Position numbers and translations under genes: made by a program. Positions 23,821 to 32,730 of a stretch of 64,000 nt of DNA are shown one piece after another. The DNA comes from Bacillus sp. RAR_GA_16 (lineage in GTDB: Bacteria; Bacillota; Bacilli; Bacillales; Guptibacillaceae). The notes under the pieces were generated by a model, which did not search any database, was not told the origin of the DNA, and saw only the letters and a list, made by a program, of their open reading frames with translations. The stretch is from NCBI RefSeq assembly GCF_020165985.1, contig NZ_JAIUKZ010000010.1:248001-312000 (forward strand), in the 5' to 3' direction. Each line of letters starts with the position of its first letter. Position 1 is the stretch's first letter.

Positions 23821-25101
23821 TTAATTTCCAGCACTAATTTCCTGGTTAGCTGTATCTTCTGCTTTCCTCAGAGCTTTATCAAGAGGTTGTTCTCCAAGTA
23901 ATGCGCTTGTAAATTGATTATCAAAGTTATTGGAAATGGTCGGAAGGTTTTCCCCTGCTTGCCATGGTTGCGCATAGGATGCACCATCCACGAGGGCACC
24001 GCGAATTTCATCATCTGCATAACCTAATTCTTCTGCAACCGATTTTCTAGTTGGAAGCGCGAAGCCTTTACTCGTCCAAATTTTCATCCCTTCTTTTCCT
24101 GTAAGGTAGGAAATCAGCTCCCATGCAGCGTCTTTTTTCTCAGACTCTTTGTTCATCACATAAGCAACTGGGAAGGCGGCAGTAGCCTGTTCACCTTTAA
24201 TCGCTGGGACTTCTGCTGTTCCAAATTCGAGGTCAGCGAAGTTATTTTCAAGGAAGGGCACTGCCCAGTTTCCTTCAATCACCATAGCAGCTTCACCCTG
24301 TCCAAACATCTCTCCGCCCCAGCCAGCACCGACATCACTTGGTAGCGCTGATGTTTTGTCGTTACGGTATTGATCCACAACTGGTTGAAGAGCTTCGATC
24401 GCTTCCTTACTTGCAAATGCAGCTTTTCCCTCTTTGTCAACCAGTTTTGCTCCATAAGAATCCAGTTTGTAGAATTGTCGTGCAAGTTCTTTGGCAAGAC
24501 CTAGACCATATTGTTCTGGTTTGCCATCTCCATCTTCATCAACCGTCAATTTCTTTGCATACTCTCTAAGCTCTTCCATTGTTTTGGGTGGTTCCGTTAA
24601 TCCTGCTTCTTCAAAAGCTTTTTTATTGTAAAAAAGCGCTAAGGTAGAAAAGTCTTTCGGAAATCCGTATGTTTTGCCATCTTGTTTAAATGCATCTACG
24701 AGCGGCTGCTCAAAATCGTTTACATCAAAATCATCTGTCACATACTCATCTAATGGCTCGAGCACGCCCTTGCTCATAAGTCCTGGTGCTTCAGAAGCAT
24801 CAAGATAAAACACATCCGCAGCTTCTCCTCCAATCAAGCGCGTTTTCATGACATCCATATACTGATCAGAAATTGTTTGGAACTCTACGTCGATGTCTGG
24901 ATGCTCTTCCTCAAAAGAAGCAAGCGTCTCTTCAAGTAATTCTTGTTCTTCTGGACTAGCTCCCCACCCGCTCATTTCAACAACAGTTTTTCCATCTGAA
25001 CTATCACTTCCAGACTCCTCGCTACTACTACAACCAGTTAGCATAGCACCGATTAAGAAGGAAGAGACAACAGTAGCAGACAACCATTTTTTTGTTTTCA
25101 T
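23821..25101 (-). CDS. sugar ABC transporter substrate-binding lipoprotein
   Basis: A 426-residue family 1 solute-binding protein. It has a lipoprotein signal peptide with lipobox LTGC at residues 21-24, so it is membrane-anchored outside the cell. The mature part has a Ser/Asp-rich linker, the periplasmic-binding fold (EEHPDIDVEFQTIS; GEAADVFYLDASEAP; FPKDFSTLALFYNKKAFEEAGL), and the family segment MVIEGNWAVPFLENNF. It delivers an oligosaccharide to the two permeases downstream. The operon's glucosidase suggests a starch- or dextrin-like substrate, which is an inference. Confidence 0.92.
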   Translation of the reverse strand: MKTKKWLSATVVSSFLIGAMLTGCSSSEESGSDSSDGKTVVEMSGWGASPEEQELLEETLASFEEEHPDIDVEFQTISDQYMDVMKTRLIGGEAADVFYLDASEAPGLMSKGVLEPLDEYVTDDFDVNDFEQPLVDAFKQDGKTYGFPKDFSTLALFYNKKAFEEAGLTEPPKTMEELREYAKKLTVDEDGDGKPEQYGLGLAKELARQFYKLDSYGAKLVDKEGKAAFASKEAIEALQPVVDQYRNDKTSALPSDVGAGWGGEMFGQGEAAMVIEGNWAVPFLENNFADLEFGTAEVPAIKGEQATAAFPVAYVMNKESEKKDAAWELISYLTGKEGMKIWTSKGFALPTRKSVAEELGYADDEIRGALVDGASYAQPWQAGENLPTISNNFDNQFTSALLGEQPLDKALRKAEDTANQEISAGN

Positions 25102-25155
25102 GATAATGAATCCCCTTTCAAAAATTGTTATGAATGACCCTGAACAGTCTAATAA

Positions 25156-27264
25156 CTAGCTCAGGGACGTTTCTGCAACAGCCATTTGCAAACCAGTTGT
25201 ATTTTCGTGAACGATGAGCTCTATCTTCCCATTCGTTGTTCGATTGAGCGATACAGAAAGAATGCCATTGCCGATACGTAGTTGCTCAACACGTAGTTCA
25301 TTCATTCCTTCAAGTAGACGTGGCTTTAACGTTAAGACTCCCTTCAAACTATCTGGAAAACAGCCAAGGAGAGTTTGAATAAATGTGAGTGGCGTCCCCG
25401 CTGCCCATGCTTGTGGCGAACAGGCCACAGGATATTTAATTAGTTTGCCTAAACGATGGTCATAGCCGCAAAATAATTCAGAAAGACGATCATATTCAAA
25501 GTTCCCAGCAGCCTCTATGAGACCGTTCATGATAAGGAAGGCTTCCGTTAGTCGATCGTTTTTCCCCATCCCGAGCAAGATCATACTGTTATCATGGGGC
25601 CAAACACTTCCATCATGGTAACTCATGGGATTGTAGCCCGCTTCTCCGTCCGCCATCGTCCTGACGCCAAAGCCTGAGAACATTTTTTCTGAGGTGAGCA
25701 TGCGCGACACAGAGTCAATTCTTTCTTCATCAAGGATGCCTGAGTAAAGCAAGTGTCCAGGATTCGATGTTAGCGTTCCAACTTGGTTTTTATCTTTATC
25801 GAGTGCAATCGCATAATAACCGTGTTCCTCCATCCAGAAAGCGTTGTGGAATGTCACTTTTAGACTTGCAGCTTGCTCTCTTAATTCTTTTGCCATTTGG
25901 GAATCATGCATGGCATCAAACAAATCGGCGAGACCTAATTTCGCTTGATACACATATCCCTGCACTTCTACTAAAGCAATCGGCGTTTCTGCATAATCGC
26001 CATTACGATGCACGATGGAATCACCTGAATCTTTCCACCCCTGATTTGCGATTCCCTTACTCGATTCCTGATGATACTCCACTAATCCATCTCCGTCTCG
26101 ATCACCATATAGGTTAATCCAGTCAAGTGCAGCATGGATGTTTGGTAGGAGTTCGTTAGCAAGCTCCAGATCATTCGTCCACTTTACGTATTCAACGAGT
26201 AAGACTAGAAATAATGGTGTCGAATCAACCGATCCATAATAGGGCGCAAAAGGAATTTGGTTCGTATTCGCTAATTCTCCATAGCGAATCTCATGCATGA
26301 TTTTTCCTGGTTGTTCATCTCTCCAGGGATCATTGTTTTTCCCTTGATAATGTGCCATGGTTCTGAGCGTGCCTTTCGCTACATCTGGATTAAACGAGAG
26401 CATTTGCAAAGCAGCAATCATGCTATCACGACCAAATGGAACACCAAACCACGGTAATCCTGCAACCGGAAACGGTCCGTAGCCAAGATCAGTTAATAGC
26501 AACCTTAGATCACTAACACCTCGATCAACCATCCTTTGCAAAGGGAGATAGTCTGTTTTTACATTAGTCGTTTTGTCATTCCAAGATTGATAAGAAGTAA
26601 CAAGCTTTCTGTAGGCAATGTCAGGGGAATAAACTGGGCCTCGCTCACCATCAATCACCGGGTTCACTTTAAATATAAGCGTCTGTTCCTCATCATGAAT
26701 TAGATTGAATTCAAAATCCACATATCCTTCCTTCACTTCTATCGCTTCACGATCCCAGCTCACGACTGAGGACCGCATAACATTATCTGCCCCTTTATAG
26801 TCGTAAATCATGGAATGAGTCCCCGTCTTTATGCCAGTCCGTGACCCAATCTCGCCACTTTGAAACCCTCTAATGAGAAACATGTCTTCAAAATCTACGT
26901 CGATAGTAAAACTAACTTGAAACGTAAGCGGTTTTGGATAATAATTCTTTACAACCACTTGCTCATACAAAACGTCTTCATAAATAAAGCGTTTACGTTT
27001 TAGTTCAATGGACTCTCTCCATAAAATCAACCGTCCATTCTCTTCCATATGAGGATTTGTCAGGATCATTTCATTTTCATAGCTTTTTTTTGCTTCTGAA
27101 GACAGTAAAATAGGTTCTTCTCCATTAATTTTCATCTCAAAACTACTTAGAAACCTTGTGTCCTTTTTATAAAGGCCAGCTCCATAAGGGTGATCTTTTG
27201 GAATATTGCCTTTCTCATCTGTTAATAGAAATAAGTCATTTTCTTTTATTACTCGATACTCCAT
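25156..27264 (-). CDS. amylo-alpha-1,6-glucosidase / glycogen-debranching-like enzyme
   Basis: A 702-residue cytosolic protein. The N-terminal beta domain (about 1-220) starts YRVIKENDLFLLTDEKGNIP and fits the GDE_N_bis domain. The C-terminal six-hairpin toroid carries PWFGVPFGRDSMIAAL, DGDGLVEYHQESSKGIANQGWKD (here split as DGDGLVEYHQ and GWKDSGDS), and YHDGSVWPHDNSMI, typical of GH63/GH37-related amylo-1,6-glucosidases. It likely hydrolyses branch points of imported oligosaccharides. It is the first gene of the operon, preceded by two LacI-type operators. Confidence 0.85.
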   Translation of the reverse strand: MEYRVIKENDLFLLTDEKGNIPKDHPYGAGLYKKDTRFLSSFEMKINGEEPILLSSEAKKSYENEMILTNPHMEENGRLILWRESIELKRKRFIYEDVLYEQVVVKNYYPKPLTFQVSFTIDVDFEDMFLIRGFQSGEIGSRTGIKTGTHSMIYDYKGADNVMRSSVVSWDREAIEVKEGYVDFEFNLIHDEEQTLIFKVNPVIDGERGPVYSPDIAYRKLVTSYQSWNDKTTNVKTDYLPLQRMVDRGVSDLRLLLTDLGYGPFPVAGLPWFGVPFGRDSMIAALQMLSFNPDVAKGTLRTMAHYQGKNNDPWRDEQPGKIMHEIRYGELANTNQIPFAPYYGSVDSTPLFLVLLVEYVKWTNDLELANELLPNIHAALDWINLYGDRDGDGLVEYHQESSKGIANQGWKDSGDSIVHRNGDYAETPIALVEVQGYVYQAKLGLADLFDAMHDSQMAKELREQAASLKVTFHNAFWMEEHGYYAIALDKDKNQVGTLTSNPGHLLYSGILDEERIDSVSRMLTSEKMFSGFGVRTMADGEAGYNPMSYHDGSVWPHDNSMILLGMGKNDRLTEAFLIMNGLIEAAGNFEYDRLSELFCGYDHRLGKLIKYPVACSPQAWAAGTPLTFIQTLLGCFPDSLKGVLTLKPRLLEGMNELRVEQLRIGNGILSVSLNRTTNGKIELIVHENTTGLQMAVAETSLS

Positions 27265-27278
27265 AATATCCTCCTACT

Positions 27279-27292
27279 TAAACGTTTTGGAA
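27279..27292 (-). promoter_or_regulatory. LacI-type operator O1 of the debranching operon
   Basis: TTAAACGTTTTGGA, a LacI/GalR-family half-palindrome around the central CG, immediately before the ribosome binding site of the debranching gene. It matches the core of the sites at 27308-27324 and 28404-28418. Confidence 0.6.
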
Positions 27293-27300
27293 AATAACCG

Positions 27301-27330
27301 AAGAAAATCCTAAACGTTTCGGATTTTCTT
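27301..27330 (-). promoter_or_regulatory. LacI-type operator O2 embedded in an inverted repeat
   Basis: CCTAAACGTTTCGGA centred at 27316. The flanks AGAAAATCC and GGATTTTCT extend the dyad to about 28 bp, so the same DNA can bind repressor and form an RNA hairpin. Confidence 0.6.
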
Positions 27331-27336
27331 CTAAAA

Positions 27337-27362
27337 ATAAACCTGAAGGCTCAGGTTTATTG
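27337..27362 (-). terminator. terminator of the LacI gene
   Basis: AATAAACCTGA / TCAGGTTTATT with a 4-nt loop and a minus-strand U-tract. It includes the stop codon of the repressor gene. Confidence 0.75.
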
Positions 27363-28376
27363 CTTGTTACATTGACAAGTTGATTCCCTAACAACTAGTT
27401 CATGGGAAACGATCTTGCTTCTTGGTGGGTTTCCACCTTCTAATAAATCAATCAACAACTCGGCAGCCGAGTAGCCAATCTGAAACATATCCTGAGAGAT
27501 TGTCGTTAGAGAAGGAGTGACATAGCTTGAGAGAATAATATTATCATACCCAATAATGGATAATTCTTCAGGTACCTCTCTACCTACACGTTTCGCTGCT
27601 CTCATGACGCCAAATGCCATCAAATCACTGGCACAAAAAATAGCTGACGTCTCTGGAAATTTTTTTAATAATGAAACCGCTGCATCTTCTGCTTGTTTTT
27701 CAGAAAACCCACCGTTATAAACGAGGTCCTCATTATATGGAAGTTGATTACTTTCCAAACCATCTTGAAAGCCCTGAATCCGTTCTTGACTAACAAAAGC
27801 ACGGTCATGTCCATTTATCATACCGATTTGCCTGTGGCCAAGATCGACGAGATATTGAACGGCCTGTTTCGCACCTGCCACATTGTCAGTCGCGACATAG
27901 CCAACCGACTCCCCCTGGATAGGAATATCAACGAGAACACAGGGAATATCGCTTTCAACGACTTCCATCAAATAAGGATCATCGTTTTTAATTCCTTGAA
28001 TAACCACTCCGTCCACGCGTCGTTCTCGACAAAGTTGTGTATAGGTTTTCTGTTTCTGCTGACTGCTTGATGTATTAAATAACACAATATCGTAATCAAC
28101 GTGACCACAGTATTCATTCACACCTGTTAACACTTCAAAAACAATGTTATCCTTCGCCCCTTCTCTAGAAATACCTGAAACAAGTAAACCGATTGTCTTT
28201 GTTTTGTTCATGACGAGACTCCTGGCTAACGCGTTAGGACTATAGGATAGGTCATCTGCAATCTGCTTGATTTTCTTTCTCGTACGCTCACTCACATCAG
28301 AATACCCATTTAATGCTCTGGACACTGTAGTGACGGAAACGCCTGCTGCTTTTGCAATATCTTTAATAGTTGCCAT
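27357..28376 (-). CDS. LacI-family transcriptional repressor
   Basis: The 339-residue regulator has an N-terminal LacI helix-turn-helix (ATIKDIAKAAGVSVTTVSRAL) followed by the hinge YSPNALARSL and a sugar-binding domain (TIGLLVSGISREG; DGVVIQGI; GHRQIGMINGHD; FCASDLMAFGVM). It lies just upstream of the debranching/ABC operon on the same strand. Operators with an AAACGTTT core lie before its own gene and before the operon. It therefore probably autoregulates and represses oligosaccharide uptake until the sugar is present. Confidence 0.92.
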   Translation of the reverse strand: MATIKDIAKAAGVSVTTVSRALNGYSDVSERTRKKIKQIADDLSYSPNALARSLVMNKTKTIGLLVSGISREGAKDNIVFEVLTGVNEYCGHVDYDIVLFNTSSSQQKQKTYTQLCRERRVDGVVIQGIKNDDPYLMEVVESDIPCVLVDIPIQGESVGYVATDNVAGAKQAVQYLVDLGHRQIGMINGHDRAFVSQERIQGFQDGLESNQLPYNEDLVYNGGFSEKQAEDAAVSLLKKFPETSAIFCASDLMAFGVMRAAKRVGREVPEELSIIGYDNIILSSYVTPSLTTISQDMFQIGYSAAELLIDLLEGGNPPRSKIVSHELVVRESTCQCNKQ

Positions 28377-28403
28377 TAGCTTCTCTCACAATCCTCACCA
28401 TTT

Positions 28404-28418
28404 CCGAAACGTTTTGGT
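28404..28418 (-). promoter_or_regulatory. LacI-type operator before the repressor gene
   Basis: CCGAAACGTTTTGGT about 30 bp before the LacI start, suited to autoregulation. CcpA could also bind such a site. Confidence 0.65.
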
Positions 28419-28487
28419 AACTTTGATAATCAAAACTATACACCATCTTTAAACCGCTTTCAATAACCTAAAGGAATTTTCAAATAA

Positions 28488-29048
28488 TTATTTTTCGATA
28501 ACCTTTATAACCTTCGCTGGATTTCCTCCAACCACCACATTAGCCGGCACATCCTTAACAACAACCGCTCCTGAAGCAACCACAGCATTGTTTCCGATAG
28601 TCACACCCGGATTAATGATTGCTCCTCCACCAATCCATACATTATCTCCAATTAAAACAGGTTTTCCATATTCTCGACCAGAATTGCGTTCGGTTGGATC
28701 TAGAGGATGCGTAGCAGCGTATATATGAACACCTGGGGCTAACATACAATTGTCTCCAAATCGAATCTCACAAATATCGAGAAACACACAGTCAAAATTC
28801 GCGAAAAAGTTCTCTCCTACGTGAATGTTATAGCCATAGTCACATTTAAATGTAGGTTCTATGTATACGTTCTCTTTTGTGGAACCAAAAAATTCTTTTA
28901 ATAGCCTTGTTCTTTCTTCCAAATCTGTCTCAATTGTTTGATTATACAACCTTGTGATTTGACGCGCATGAAGGCGATCCTTTACTAGGTCACGGTCATC
29001 AGGTCGATAAAGCTCCCCGCTAATCATTTTTTCTCGTTCTGTTTTCAT
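28488..29048 (-). CDS. maa: maltose/galactoside O-acetyltransferase (LbH hexapeptide repeat)
   Basis: The 186-residue protein has the Mac N-terminal motif [12 protein letters not shown] followed by left-handed beta-helix hexapeptide repeats, the active-site histidine in [13 protein letters not shown], and [20 protein letters not shown]. Such enzymes transfer acetyl from acetyl-CoA to maltose, galactosides or similar sugars. AAAGGAG lies 8 bp before the ATG. It follows the hydrolase gene by 13 bp and is probably co-transcribed with it. Confidence 0.88.
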   Translation of the reverse strand: MKTEREKMISGELYRPDDRDLVKDRLHARQITRLYNQTIETDLEERTRLLKEFFGSTKENVYIEPTFKCDYGYNIHVGENFFANFDCVFLDICEIRFGDNCMLAPGVHIYAATHPLDPTERNSGREYGKPVLIGDNVWIGGGAIINPGVTIGNNAVVASGAVVVKDVPANVVVGGNPAKVIKVIEK

Positions 29049-29061
29049 CTTCTAGTCTCCT

Positions 29062-29958
29062 TTACATAAACACTTCTTGTTTTACAGAAAGATAACCTAA
29101 CATCTCTACCCAAAGATCTTCGTTTTCGGTTAAAAAGTGACCGCCTTTCGAAACAACCACGATTTCACTTTCTGTTAGATGATTGGCCAATTTCTGAACT
29201 TCATTTACCGGTGATAGCGTGTCTTTTTCACCATGCCAGATTTTGAGTGGGGTCCGAATTTTATCTAGCTCAAATCCCCAGTCCTTCGTTAAGAGCTGCG
29301 TTTCATATAATACTCCCTCTACCCCTTGACGATAGGCTTCTTTTGCATGATAATAACTTGTCTCAATGAGGACTCCCGTATTAAACAACTTGCGATCCCA
29401 TTCTGAGAGATGGGGGTGAGTTGATGATCGCATGGAATCCATGTATTTCTCAGGTTTTCTCTCTAACAATTTTTTTTGAGCAAGGTTCGCTCTCTTCATC
29501 ACCCATGGAAAATACTTTGTTAGAAAGAAGGCAACACGATTTTCCTTCCCCATCTCTTTTGGCGCCTTTCCATTATAAAAAGGTGTAGCCGTCGAAACAA
29601 GCGCTGTACGATAAATACGTTCAGGTAATGCATAAGCACACGCAGCTGCAAATGGTCCTCCACCTGATACACCCAGTATTGAAAAATGTGTTAAACCAAG
29701 ATGCGTTGCAAGTTCCTCCACATCAACAGCCCAGTCAAGGATCGTTCTGTTTTTTTGAAAAGTTGAAAGGCCGTATCCCGGTCGATCTGTCGAAATGATG
29801 TGAATCCCCTTTGCTTTGGCAAGTTCGTCGTCTTCTAAAAACCAGATACGTGACCCCGGAGTTCCATGAAATAGCATAATCGGAATCCCTGTCTGATCGC
29901 CGTACTCCCAATAGCCAAGTTTTCTCCCATCACTTAAAACCATTGCTTTTTCCTGCAT
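29062..29958 (-). CDS. alpha/beta-hydrolase
   Basis: The 298-residue protein has the oxyanion motif LFHGTPGSR near residue 30, the nucleophile elbow GVSGGGPFAAA (Ser near 113) and the catalytic histidine in VSKGGHFLTENE near the C terminus. The catalytic acid is probably in HGEKDTLSP. Its substrate is unknown. The start at 29958 lies 3 bp after AAGGAGGAGC; the upstream ATG at 30021 has no such site. It leads a two-gene unit with the acetyltransferase. Confidence 0.87.
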   Translation of the reverse strand: MQEKAMVLSDGRKLGYWEYGDQTGIPIMLFHGTPGSRIWFLEDDELAKAKGIHIISTDRPGYGLSTFQKNRTILDWAVDVEELATHLGLTHFSILGVSGGGPFAAACAYALPERIYRTALVSTATPFYNGKAPKEMGKENRVAFFLTKYFPWVMKRANLAQKKLLERKPEKYMDSMRSSTHPHLSEWDRKLFNTGVLIETSYYHAKEAYRQGVEGVLYETQLLTKDWGFELDKIRTPLKIWHGEKDTLSPVNEVQKLANHLTESEIVVVSKGGHFLTENEDLWVEMLGYLSVKQEVFM

Positions 29959-30102
29959 ATGCTCCTCCTTATGATTGTCATATTGCGAAAGGAAATAAGG
30001 AATTTTAATGGGACACAGCACCTTTTCTCTAAATCATAACATTTTAGTTTTAGAGGAAGGGGATAACAACAATAAACTTTTAAAGAAAATAAGAAAACCC
30101 TC

Positions 30103-30133
30103 TTGACTCTTACGTTACGTCACCCTCTAAAGT
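30103..30133 (+). promoter_or_regulatory. MerR-type promoter with 19-bp spacer and operator
   Basis: TTGACT at 30103-30108 and TAAAGT at 30128-30133 are 19 bp apart, the overlong spacing that MerR regulators correct by twisting DNA. The spacer CTTACGTTACGTCACC resembles known Mta/TipA-type sites. It indicates autoactivation. Confidence 0.75.
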
Positions 30134-30156
30134 AGAAATGGAAAGGAGGAACGATT

Positions 30157-30900
30157 GTGAAGCACGTAAAAGAAGTTGCTACACTAACAGGCATAAGTGT
30201 TCGAACCCTTCATTACTATGATCAGATAGGTCTATTGTCTCCCGGAACGACAGAAAACGGCTATCGCGTATATACAGAAAAGGATCTAGAAAAGCTCCAG
30301 CAAATTTTATTTTTTAGAGCTCTCGAATTTCCATTAAAGAAAATAAAACACATCATGGATAGCCCTGACTTTGATCACCTTGAAGCTCTGCACTTTCAGA
30401 AAAAAAGCTTGCACCAAAAGAAAAAGCGACTAGAAACGATTATTGCTACGATCGACCATACCATTCAACATATGAAAGGAGAACGGATCATGACAGACAA
30501 AGAGAAATTTAACGGATTAGACTTTTCGCAAAACCCATATGAACAAGAAGCCCGTGAAAAGTATGGAGAAGAAGCCCTGAATCGCTCCACTCAAAAGTTA
30601 AACAGCTTAAACGACAATGAAAAAGATGCGCTTCATCAGTCATTTCGTAGGATTTATGAAAAACTTGCAGCATTGAGACATGGTTCCCCAGCTTCAAAGG
30701 AAGCACAGAAAGCGATTCATGAATGGTATGCATTTCTAAATCACAACTTTGGCTATCATTACACACTTGAAGCCTTTCAAAATCTTGGCCAACTGTATGT
30801 AGAGGATCAGCGATTCACGAAAAATATTGACCAATATGGTGAAGGTCTTGCGCTCTTCATGCGAGACGCTATGGACGTATATGCCAATCAAAACAATTAA
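30157..30900 (+). CDS. MerR-family regulator with TipAS effector domain
   Basis: The 247-residue protein has an N-terminal MerR helix-turn-helix ([23 protein letters not shown]), a dimerisation coiled coil (about 70-110) and a TipAS-type antibiotic-recognition domain ([49 protein letters not shown], here broken at [13 protein letters not shown]). TipAL and Mta respond to cyclic thiopeptides or other drugs and activate their own promoter. GTG start, with GGAAAGGAGG upstream. The 19-bp-spaced promoter ahead agrees. No efflux gene is adjacent on the same strand. Confidence 0.9.
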   Translation: MKHVKEVATLTGISVRTLHYYDQIGLLSPGTTENGYRVYTEKDLEKLQQILFFRALEFPLKKIKHIMDSPDFDHLEALHFQKKSLHQKKKRLETIIATIDHTIQHMKGERIMTDKEKFNGLDFSQNPYEQEAREKYGEEALNRSTQKLNSLNDNEKDALHQSFRRIYEKLAALRHGSPASKEAQKAIHEWYAFLNHNFGYHYTLEAFQNLGQLYVEDQRFTKNIDQYGEGLALFMRDAMDVYANQNN

Positions 30901-30903
30901 TAA

Positions 30904-30942
30904 GGTAGCTCAACCAATTCTTAAGGTTGAGCTACTTTTTTC
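30904..30942. terminator. bidirectional terminator between MerR and the glycine-rich gene
   Basis: GTAGCTCAACC / GGTTGAGCTAC stem followed by TTTTTT on the plus strand. The minus-strand gene's stop at 30932 lies within it. Confidence 0.85.
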
Positions 30943-31093
30943 GAACTTTACTCGAACCATATGCGACGCCTAGCGCAATGCCAACACCTAGCCCAACGGC
31001 AATATTACCTAGCGCAACACCTACCCCTGCTCCGATCGCAATTCCAAGCCCTATCCCGACTCCCATCTTACTTTCATTCGTTGACTTTTTCAT
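30932..31093 (-). CDS. small glycine-zipper membrane protein, 53 residues
   Basis: The short gene reads MKKSTNESKMGVGIGLGIAI then GAGVGVALGNIAVGLGVGIA and LGVAYGSSKVRKK. The middle is a long run of alternating Gly and aliphatic residues, a glycine-zipper that would pack as one or two membrane helices with a basic end on each side. AAGGAGCGG lies 4 bp before the ATG. I know no function; similar predicted proteins occur in Bacillales. It was too short for usual ORF cut-offs, but the codon pattern and ribosome binding site support it. Confidence 0.65.
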   Translation of the reverse strand: MKKSTNESKMGVGIGLGIAIGAGVGVALGNIAVGLGVGIALGVAYGSSKVRKK

Positions 31094-31162
31094 AACACCG
31101 CTCCTTTTTAATGATTATCTATCTATACGAATGAAAGAGATGAACGTTTCAGCGATTACCAG

Positions 31163-31199
31163 AAAAAAACCTCTTCCTGTTTTTGATAGGAAGAGGTTT
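31163..31199 (-). terminator. terminator of the TetR-MFS operon
   Basis: AAACCTCTTCCT / AGGAAGAGGTTT with a minus-strand T-run, about 50 bp after the MFS stop. Confidence 0.85.
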
Positions 31200-31249
31200 C
31201 AGTCAAATACTTCATTATTAATATTATTTTAGAATAGAGATCAGCAACA

Positions 31250-32686
31250 TTAATTATCAGTCGCAACTTTTGTTTGCTTAGTCGATTCTTGATCCGCTTT
31301 CGGTTGTCTGATAAAGAAGGCCATAACGAGTCCAACAATGGCAGAAATACCTGCCACAATGAAGGAGACATTTACACCGTGGACAAGACCTTCTACACCA
31401 CGAGATGGCTGTGCTGCCTGTGACATCACAGTTACGAGAAGCGCGGTGCCTACTGCACCGGACACCTGACGCATCGTATTGTTCATCGCTGTACCATGTG
31501 GAATAAGATGAGCCGGAAGCTGATTTAGACCAGCCGTTGTCACCGGCATCATCACCATGGCTACCCCAAGCATCCTTACTGCATTCACGATAGCAAGATA
31601 GGCGAACGTCGTTTCGGGGGTTAAATTCGTAAACATAAAGGTTGTGACTGTCACAATGATTAGTCCGATAATGGCCAGCCATTTTGCACCGAACTTATCG
31701 AAAATTCGCCCGGTAATGGGGTTCATAAAGCCCATAATAAGGGCCCCCGGCAAAAGCATGAGACCGGATTCAAACGCAGTGAACCCAAGCATGTTTTGCA
31801 TAAGAAGAGGCAGAACCGTTGCAGCGCCAATCATCGCAATAAACACGACCATCCCTAATACCGTTGTTAAGGTGAAAAGCTTATATTGAAATACTCTAAA
31901 TTGAAGGACAGGCTGTTTCAATTTTAACTGTCGTAAAATGAACCAGCATAGCGTCACGGCCCCAATACTCATAGAAATCAATACTTGTTCGCTTGCCCAT
32001 CCATTTGTACCTGCACTACTAAAGCCGTACAATAAACCGCCAAACCCTAATGAAGAAAGCAAAATGGATAACAGATCAAGCTTTGGATTCGTTTGTTCTG
32101 TGACATTCTTCAAAATGAAGTAAGCAATAATAAAGTCAATGATCACAATCGGAAGAATGACATAGAACAAACTTCTCCACGGGTATTGTTCAACTAACCA
32201 ACCTGATAACGTTGGACCAATGGCAGGGGCAAATGAAATGACGAGTCCGAACATCCCCATTGCCGCTCCTCGTTTTTCAACCGGAAAGATTAAGAAAAGG
32301 ATTGTTTGCATGAGTGGAATAATAATCCCTGCCCCTGAAGCTTGAATAATCCGCCCTACCATAAGGAGCGCAAAGTTCGGTGCTACCGCACAAATGGCCG
32401 TACCAACCGCAAACAACCCAATCGCTGTCAAAAAGAGCGTCCTCGTTGTAAATTTCCCGATTAGAAATGCTGTAATCGGGATCATCACACCATTTACTAG
32501 CATGAAGATCGATGTTAACCATTGAGCTGTACTCGCCTCCAGATCAAGATCAACCATGATATGAGGCAAAGCCGTGGCTAATAATGTCTGATTTAAAATC
32601 GCTGCAAAAGCGCCTGATAACAGCACAATTAAAAGCGGCACCTTGTTAAAGGAAGCAGTTTCTTCTGTTGATTGTTTGTCGTTCAT
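31250..32686 (-). CDS. MFS drug transporter, DHA2 (EmrB/QacA) family
   Basis: The 478-residue transporter has about 14 membrane helices. DHA2 landmarks are LNQTLLATALPHIMVDL in helix 1, the loop motif GKFTTRTLF, motif C GLVISFAPAIGPTLSGWL and a WRSLFYVILPI segment. Such proteins export toxic compounds with proton uptake. The start at 32686 has AAGGGAG 3 bp upstream. It lies 44 bp after the TetR gene on the same strand, so repressor and pump form one self-regulated operon whose promoter carries the TetR operators. Confidence 0.92.
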   Translation of the reverse strand: MNDKQSTEETASFNKVPLLIVLLSGAFAAILNQTLLATALPHIMVDLDLEASTAQWLTSIFMLVNGVMIPITAFLIGKFTTRTLFLTAIGLFAVGTAICAVAPNFALLMVGRIIQASGAGIIIPLMQTILFLIFPVEKRGAAMGMFGLVISFAPAIGPTLSGWLVEQYPWRSLFYVILPIVIIDFIIAYFILKNVTEQTNPKLDLLSILLSSLGFGGLLYGFSSAGTNGWASEQVLISMSIGAVTLCWFILRQLKLKQPVLQFRVFQYKLFTLTTVLGMVVFIAMIGAATVLPLLMQNMLGFTAFESGLMLLPGALIMGFMNPITGRIFDKFGAKWLAIIGLIIVTVTTFMFTNLTPETTFAYLAIVNAVRMLGVAMVMMPVTTAGLNQLPAHLIPHGTAMNNTMRQVSGAVGTALLVTVMSQAAQPSRGVEGLVHGVNVSFIVAGISAIVGLVMAFFIRQPKADQESTKQTKVATDN

Positions 32687-32730
32687 GTTCTCCCTTCTTT
32701 CTTCCTGTTTGTTTGTTCTGCCGATGTTCA

